Shown: piece by piece, positions 5,534 to 9,368 of the stretch
Layout: each line of letters begins with the position of its first letter
How positions within the stretch are numbered: position 1 is the first letter of the stretch
From: Candidatus Zixiibacteriota bacterium
GTDB lineage: Bacteria > Zixibacteria > MSB-5A5 > GN15 > JAAZOE01
Assembly (NCBI GenBank): GCA_030588275.1
Contig: JAUUYJ010000081.1
Location: forward strand, 1 to 9,368
Direction: 5' to 3'
DNA length: 9,368 nucleotides
Program-made: the position numbers and the translations under genes
The notes under the pieces: model-generated
Told to the model about the DNA's origin: nothing
Database searches by the model: none
The model's input: the letters and a program-made list of their open reading frames with translations, nothing else

Positions 5534-6751
5534 ATGGCTGATGTTAACAACAGTTCGATGAAACGTGACGAGTGGGAAGAGGAGCGGATGCCCCAGCCGG
5601 TTTATAAAAAGCGGACCCCATTTATGTATATAAGCGCCGGGCTTCGTTTTTTGAAATTTCTCTGGTCTCGGGAAATTCGGTATTATCAGGTTCGACCGGT
5701 CGATACGCTGTTTTTCCTGACTTATCGCTGTACCTCAAAATGCAAGACCTGTACCTTGTGGCAAAGAACCGATAAGAGCGGTGAGTTGACGCTTGATGAA
5801 TGGAAGAAAACGGTTGATATGTGCGCCGACATGGGAGCCAGATATTTCGAGCTGTTTGGTGGTGATGCATTGTTGCGTCCCGATCTGCTGGTTCCATTGA
5901 CCGCCTACATCAAGTCCAAGCCTGGTTTGTACTGCGACTTGGTGACCAATTGTACTTTGATGACCGAGGAGATTGCGACTGGACTGGTCGAGGCCGGTAT
6001 GGATGACATCTGGATTTCGATGGATGGGATTGATGAATCGCACAATTTTGTCAGGGGTAACAAGAAGAGTTTTAGCAAAGTTGAGCTGACAATTGATTGG
6101 GTAAAAAAAGCTCGTGGTAAAAACAGGCTTCCTTATCTCCATGCCAATACGACGATTTCCAATCTCAACTACGATAACTTTGATAAAGTTTTGCCTTATG
6201 CAGAAAAGATGGGGATGGATTTTAATCATCTGGAATATGCTGGTGAGTTTTGGGATGAACTTCTTGATCAATCGATTATAGATGATGTCAGGCCTTCACC
6301 CTATTTTGTGAGGCAGGATGGCCAGTCTATTTTAGCCAATAGCCAGCAAGCTCAGATAATCAAAGATAAAATTAGTCAGATGAAAAAAGATGCTCGCACA
6401 ATGAATATCAGCCTGCAGTGTGAAAATGTTGATAAACTTTCTACCGACCAAATGACATCGGGGTTGTGCGACAATCGCCGATGCTACATCACGCGGGGGA
6501 AAGTTACCGTCGATCCGCGCGGGAATGTTGTTGGCTGTTGTTTTTATGGGGATTGGATCTTGGGGAATGTGCGTGATAATCATCTGCGAGATATTTGGAA
6601 TAATAAAAAGCATAAACAGTTCATGAAGCATTTTGCCAATCGGGATATGAAGCTGTGCGAGCATTGTATCGTTGGGGTTCAGAGAAATCCGACGGCATAC
6701 CAAAATATTCGAGATTATGTTACTCGGGCGCTGGGAAAGGCCCAAACCTAA
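5534..6751 (+). CDS. Radical SAM enzyme with C-terminal SPASM domain
   Basis: This 405-residue cytoplasmic enzyme is expected to cleave S-adenosylmethionine to a 5'-deoxyadenosyl radical. The canonical CX3CX2C is Cys66, Cys70 and Cys73 (CTSKCKTC), on the first barrel strand. FELFGGDALLRPDL (105-118) is the GGE-type SAM-binding motif in a GGD form, and LVTNCTLM (136-143) and IWISMDGID (159-167) are later barrel strands. The C-terminal cysteine set (Cys312, 317, 335, 336, 375, 378) in the order C-x4-C ... GxVxGCC ... C-x2-C, with GNVRDNHLRDIWNN between, matches a SPASM domain that holds auxiliary Fe-S clusters. SPASM enzymes modify peptides, proteins or small molecules; similar genes also occur in surface-glycan loci, where substrates are unknown. 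It leads an operon with GNAT, glycosyltransferase and envelope-protein genes. AGGTAGGA (5511-5518) is the likely SD, 15 bases from the ATG and thus rather far. The family call is very secure; the substrate is unknown. Confidence 0.93.
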   Translation: MADVNNSSMKRDEWEEERMPQPVYKKRTPFMYISAGLRFLKFLWSREIRYYQVRPVDTLFFLTYRCTSKCKTCTLWQRTDKSGELTLDEWKKTVDMCADMGARYFELFGGDALLRPDLLVPLTAYIKSKPGLYCDLVTNCTLMTEEIATGLVEAGMDDIWISMDGIDESHNFVRGNKKSFSKVELTIDWVKKARGKNRLPYLHANTTISNLNYDNFDKVLPYAEKMGMDFNHLEYAGEFWDELLDQSIIDDVRPSPYFVRQDGQSILANSQQAQIIKDKISQMKKDARTMNISLQCENVDKLSTDQMTSGLCDNRRCYITRGKVTVDPRGNVVGCCFYGDWILGNVRDNHLRDIWNNKKHKQFMKHFANRDMKLCEHCIVGVQRNPTAYQNIRDYVTRALGKAQT

Positions 6752-6764
6752 CCGGGATAATCTG

Positions 6765-7415
6765 ATGGCCGGTAGTATGCTTTCAAAAGTAACTCAAATT
6801 ATCAGGCAGAAGGGCTGGCGCTTTCTTTTCCATGAAATCAGGCGGAAGCTGTATGATGCGCATTATTCAGTTTGGTTTGCGATGTCACTTTCTGGTGAGA
6901 TAAAAATTATTGAGCCCCGCTTCGATGGATCGCTTGATTTTGATCATCCTGAGGAAGTGATTCAGTTTATTGAGAAATTTGATATTCCGGGTACCAATGA
7001 TCCGATTGAGATGAAATCTATCATCGACCGCAAGCAGTATTTTGTCGGGATCAAAAATGGCGCGAGTTTGATTGGGTATATCAAGATCGGGTGGGATAAG
7101 GTTTATATTGTCGATTATGGGATTGATTTTGAAATGCCTGAGGGTAGTTACTTTATCATTGATATTTTTGTCGATCCGGCCGCGCGCGGTATGGGGGCCG
7201 GACCGTTTCTCAGTTCCGCTTCTGCTGTGGAGATGAAAAACAGAGGGTTTAAATCAAGCATCATGCACGTTCGCACCAGCAAAACGCCGATGCTGAAATC
7301 GGCGGTCCATGCCGGGTATTCTGAAATCGGTCGGGTAGAATATTATTCTCTGCTGGGGCGGAAGATGTTTAGACCGCATCCGTTACAATTATTGAAAAGT
7401 CATTTTGAACGATAG
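6765..7415 (+). CDS. GNAT-family N-acetyltransferase
   Basis: This 216-residue soluble protein has its GNAT core in the second half. FIIDIFVDPAARGMGAGPFL (130-149) contains the strand beta-4 and the acetyl-CoA pyrophosphate loop R-x-x-G-x-G (Arg141 to Gly146). It is followed by helix EMKNRGF, strand SSIMHVR (164-170) and SKTPMLKSAVHAGYSEIGR (172-190), the usual GNAT motif B with its aromatic residue after Gly184. Residues 1-90 are a non-GNAT extension rich in basic and aromatic residues. The first strand of the core begins at YFVGIKNGASLIGYIKI (92-108). The start at ATG 6765 is chosen because GGGA (6754-6757) lies seven bases upstream; upstream in-frame starts would run deep into the radical SAM gene. 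It lies 13 bases after the radical SAM stop in the same operon. The acceptor is unknown; an amino sugar or glycan precursor is a fair guess from the adjacent glycosyltransferase. Confidence 0.85.
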   Translation: MAGSMLSKVTQIIRQKGWRFLFHEIRRKLYDAHYSVWFAMSLSGEIKIIEPRFDGSLDFDHPEEVIQFIEKFDIPGTNDPIEMKSIIDRKQYFVGIKNGASLIGYIKIGWDKVYIVDYGIDFEMPEGSYFIIDIFVDPAARGMGAGPFLSSASAVEMKNRGFKSSIMHVRTSKTPMLKSAVHAGYSEIGRVEYYSLLGRKMFRPHPLQLLKSHFER

Positions 7416-7431
7416 TTACAACATAAACTAT
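7412..7431 (+). repeat. Short inverted repeat over the GNAT stop codon
   Basis: ATAGTT (7412-7417) and AACTAT (7426-7431) form a perfect six-base inverted repeat with an eight-base loop. It spans the TAG stop and ends just before the glycosyltransferase start. It is AT-only apart from one G-C pair and lacks a T run, so it is not a terminator; it could weakly affect initiation at 7436. Confidence 0.3.
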
Positions 7432-7435
7432 TGAA

Positions 7436-8581
7436 ATGATTTTATGGATGAAAACAAAAACTGATAAAATTGCGGTATTGGAACTGATTCAGGCAGAGGG
7501 GATTGGTGGTGCGGAAATGGTTCTGTACAATACCGTCACCCATCTTGATCGGGATCGATTTGAAGTCCGCGTTCTGGTCGTTGGGTTTGGTTTGTTGATA
7601 GATCGCCTGCGCACCGGCGGGTATGAGGTTGATCAGTTTGAATTTAGGAACAGTTATAATTTGTCACTGATTCAGATGATTAGAAAAATCATTAAAGATC
7701 ACAAAATTGACATTGTCCATTCGCACTTGTCGCGGATGAATATGTATGGATATATCGCTTCTATGCTTACTCCGGCAGTGAACGTTATGACGATTCACGG
7801 GGAGAGTGAGTTTTCCGGATGGCTGGCGCGCATTTATTACTCTCTGTTTGGGAATTTGTCAGGTCGGGTGGTGGCGGTTTCAGAACTGCTTGCGGAAAGT
7901 TTTCATCGGCGAACGCTGGTGCGGAAGTCAAATGTTGAAGTGGTGCATAATGGGATTGATACCGGTCGGTTCAACAACGATTTTGATCGGGACGATATCT
8001 TAAAACGATTTGATTTTCCATCAGATACGATTCTTATTTTAGCGGTTGGCAATATCCGTCCGATCAAGGGATACGGGCTATTGATTGATGCTTTTGAATT
8101 GATTGCCGCCAAAGAGCAGAATGCGCGCCTTTTGATCTGTGGCGGAGAAATTTATGATCATCGAAAAAACTTGCAGGACAGAATAGCTGAACATGAGCAT
8201 TCGGATCGGATCAGGCTGTCGCCGTTTGTTGAGGATATTGAGGCGATCTATAGTGCGGCCGATTTTTATGTTCTTCCCTCGGTAAGCGAAGGGTTTTCAT
8301 TGACAACCGTTGAGGCGATGGCATCCGGTTTACCAGTGGTAACGACCGATTGTTTGGGACCACGCGAAATCATCGATAACAATCTGGATGGAATAATTAT
8401 CCCCAATCGTGATCCGGCTTTGTTGGCTTCTGCCATTATTGATTTGCTCAACGATCCTGATAAATGTATTGAACTCGGACAGGCGGCCCGAAAAAAAGTG
8501 GCTGATAAATTTACGATTAAAGAAGCGGTCGGGAAGTTTGAGCGGTTGTTTGAAACGCTTGCCGGAGACCGGCGAAGTTAA
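7436..8581 (+). CDS. Glycosyltransferase family 4 (GT-B fold)
   Basis: This 381-residue retaining glycosyltransferase uses a nucleotide-sugar donor at the cytoplasmic side of the membrane. The N-terminal acceptor-side domain shows the family opening IAVLELIQAEGIGGAEMVLYN (12-32) with the Gly-rich loop, then DIVHSHLSRMNMYGY (92-106) and MTIHGE (118-123). VVHNGIDTGRF (169-179) starts the C-terminal domain. GNIRPIKGYGLLIDAF (205-220) carries the phosphate-binding Arg208/Lys211 pair, and SEGFSLTTVEAM (284-295) is the EX7E signature (Glu285, Glu293) that contacts the donor sugar. Its length is normal for the family. It sits 20 bases after the GNAT gene in the same operon. It likely adds one sugar to a surface polysaccharide or glycolipid; the sugar cannot be inferred. 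No SD is clear before ATG 7436, and ATG 7448 is a possible alternative start. Confidence 0.92.
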   Translation: MILWMKTKTDKIAVLELIQAEGIGGAEMVLYNTVTHLDRDRFEVRVLVVGFGLLIDRLRTGGYEVDQFEFRNSYNLSLIQMIRKIIKDHKIDIVHSHLSRMNMYGYIASMLTPAVNVMTIHGESEFSGWLARIYYSLFGNLSGRVVAVSELLAESFHRRTLVRKSNVEVVHNGIDTGRFNNDFDRDDILKRFDFPSDTILILAVGNIRPIKGYGLLIDAFELIAAKEQNARLLICGGEIYDHRKNLQDRIAEHEHSDRIRLSPFVEDIEAIYSAADFYVLPSVSEGFSLTTVEAMASGLPVVTTDCLGPREIIDNNLDGIIIPNRDPALLASAIIDLLNDPDKCIELGQAARKKVADKFTIKEAVGKFERLFETLAGDRRS

Positions 8582-8609
8582 AAAGATGCCATTATAAAAT
8601 AAATGACCA

Positions 8610-9263
8610 ATGCTTGAGAAACGGAAAATTACACATTTGCTGTTGGCGATTAATCTTGCTCTGATTCTTTTTATTAGTATTAGATCGGGATCCGGCGCGG
8701 TTTCGGGCAATGACATAAAGCAGTCTGAACTGACGATTGAAAAGCTGGCTCTGGTTCAGGCTACCGATTGGCCGGGGGATACTTTGATCCTGATCGATTT
8801 TGAAAAAAATCATGATAAGAATAACATGTATTATCAGGGGGGGGAGTATCAGTTATCTTTACAGGTCGAATATGCGACGCATGGCTTGATGGCGTTAGTT
8901 ATCCAAAAAGAGTTTATGAGTAATATGGAGTTGGCCGTTACTCACTTTCATCAGGATTGGCGTGGGTATGACTCACTCTTTTTTGACATCTATAACGATG
9001 ATTCTGAGGCAGCATCTTTTTGGTTACGGGTTGGTGATAGTTTTGATGCGACCCGATTTTATGTTGAATCACAAAAGTATAGAAAGTCGTTTCGTCTGAA
9101 TCCGGGGCATAACCGACTGGCTGTTTCAGTCGATGATGTTTTTGAGGCGTTCGGATATTTGCCTGAGAGGTTGTCGCTTCATCTCAACTTTCCGGCGGAA
9201 TCGGGACGACGTTTGATTCTTGATTATTTTAGACTGGTGCGCTATGACAGTTCGATCCAGTAA
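8610..9263 (+). CDS. Membrane-anchored beta-rich protein, carbohydrate-binding-like, function unknown
   Basis: This is a 217-residue protein. Residues 3-8 are basic and residues 9-24 (HLLLAINLALILFISI) are hydrophobic, forming a signal peptide or N-terminal anchor. There is no lipobox cysteine. The exported part (about 55-212) is rich in beta strands and resembles galactose-binding-like or CBM-type jelly rolls: LILIDFEK (59-66) at the front, WRGYDSLFFDIYND (117-130) in the middle, FWLRVGDSFDATRFY (137-151), FRLNPGHNRLAV (161-172), and LILDYFRLVR (202-211) as the closing strand. This layout recurs in proteins with CIA30-like or carbohydrate-binding domains, but I recognise no specific family, and no catalytic residues stand out. 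It follows the glycosyltransferase by 28 bases and overlaps the next gene by 20, so it belongs to this operon and may bind the product outside the membrane. Fold assignment is inference. Confidence 0.7.
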   Translation: MLEKRKITHLLLAINLALILFISIRSGSGAVSGNDIKQSELTIEKLALVQATDWPGDTLILIDFEKNHDKNNMYYQGGEYQLSLQVEYATHGLMALVIQKEFMSNMELAVTHFHQDWRGYDSLFFDIYNDDSEAASFWLRVGDSFDATRFYVESQKYRKSFRLNPGHNRLAVSVDDVFEAFGYLPERLSLHLNFPAESGRRLILDYFRLVRYDSSIQ

Positions 9264-9368
9264 TATTTTGCTGATTGTGCTTTTGGGAGCTTTGCTTTTT
9301 TGGGCTTACCTGATCGAAAATCTGTTTCCAGAAGTGACGATCAATGAGATAAAATCTCCTGCCATTCA
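9244..9368 (+). CDS. N-terminal fragment of a membrane-anchored protein (runs off the window)
   Basis: An open frame starts at ATG 9244, overlapping the previous gene by 20 bases, and is still open at the window end; 41 codons are visible. It begins MTVRSSNILLIVLLGALLFW, so a short basic head precedes a hydrophobic segment (about 8-22), followed by polar sequence (FPEVTINEIKSPA). This is the profile of a signal anchor or first transmembrane helix. The product cannot be named from this much. A slightly later TTG (9268) is an alternative start. Its overlap places it in the radical SAM/glycosyltransferase operon. Confidence 0.6.
   Translation, partial: MTVRSSNILLIVLLGALLFWAYLIENLFPEVTINEIKSPAI

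Noticed and set aside
6672..6764. 31-residue upstream extension of the GNAT gene overlapping the radical SAM gene
   Set aside because: ATG 6765 has a well-placed SD, and the extension is only radical SAM coding sequence read out of frame.
1..9368. Mobile element, CRISPR, tRNA, attachment site or anti-phage system
   Set aside because: No terminal repeats, transposase, spacer arrays, tRNA-like folds or defence-family motifs were visible on either strand.

Overview
The window is ordinary bacterial chromosome: tightly packed genes, many with Shine-Dalgarno (SD) sequences, and moderate GC (roughly mid-40s percent by eye). I see no tRNA, rRNA, CRISPR array, transposase or plasmid gene. The coding strand is G-rich. 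The gene set (an Rrf2 regulator with cysK, CelD/BcsL-type acyltransferases, a radical SAM/SPASM enzyme and a GT4 glycosyltransferase) fits an uncultured environmental bacterium, perhaps of the FCB superphylum (Zixibacteria-like) or a deltaproteobacterial-type lineage. That placement is inference only, since no phylogenetic marker gene is present.

Left block (1-1502): an Rrf2-family regulator lacking the [2Fe-2S] cysteines is followed after about 15 bases by a cysteine synthase gene (cysK), and the pair ends in a clear intrinsic terminator. It looks like a self-contained cysteine-metabolism unit with a CymR-like regulator.

Gene-free stretch (1503-1836): this is not empty. It has a good promoter (sigma-70-like TTGGCA/16 bp/TATTAT, overlapping a sigma-54-like TGGCACG-N4-ATGAT), about 135 bases of G-rich sequence with strong inverted repeats, and a strong intrinsic terminator with eight Ts. 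This is the layout of an unrecognised small RNA of about 165-170 nt, or of a structured leader/attenuator ahead of the next operon. It is the most interesting element in the window.

Middle block (1837-5269): three proteins of the CelD/BcsL acyltransferase family (GNAT fold, FemAB-like). Two are on the plus strand and overlap by 4 bases; the third faces them on the minus strand with its stop 14 bases away. They are divergent paralogues rather than copies.

Right block (5338-9368): after a 264-base divergent promoter region with tandem repeats and a possible 31-codon ORF comes a run of five plus-strand genes: radical SAM/SPASM enzyme, GNAT acetyltransferase, GT4 glycosyltransferase, a membrane-anchored beta-rich (carbohydrate-binding-like) protein, and the start of another membrane-anchored protein cut by the window edge. 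Short spacings and a terminal overlap indicate one operon.

Taken together, 1837-9368 reads as part of a cell-surface or exopolysaccharide biosynthesis and modification locus. The glycosyltransferase would build a glycan, several acyltransferases may decorate it or its precursors, a radical SAM enzyme has an unknown modification role, and at least one exported protein may bind or handle the product. The actual substrate cannot be read from the sequence.
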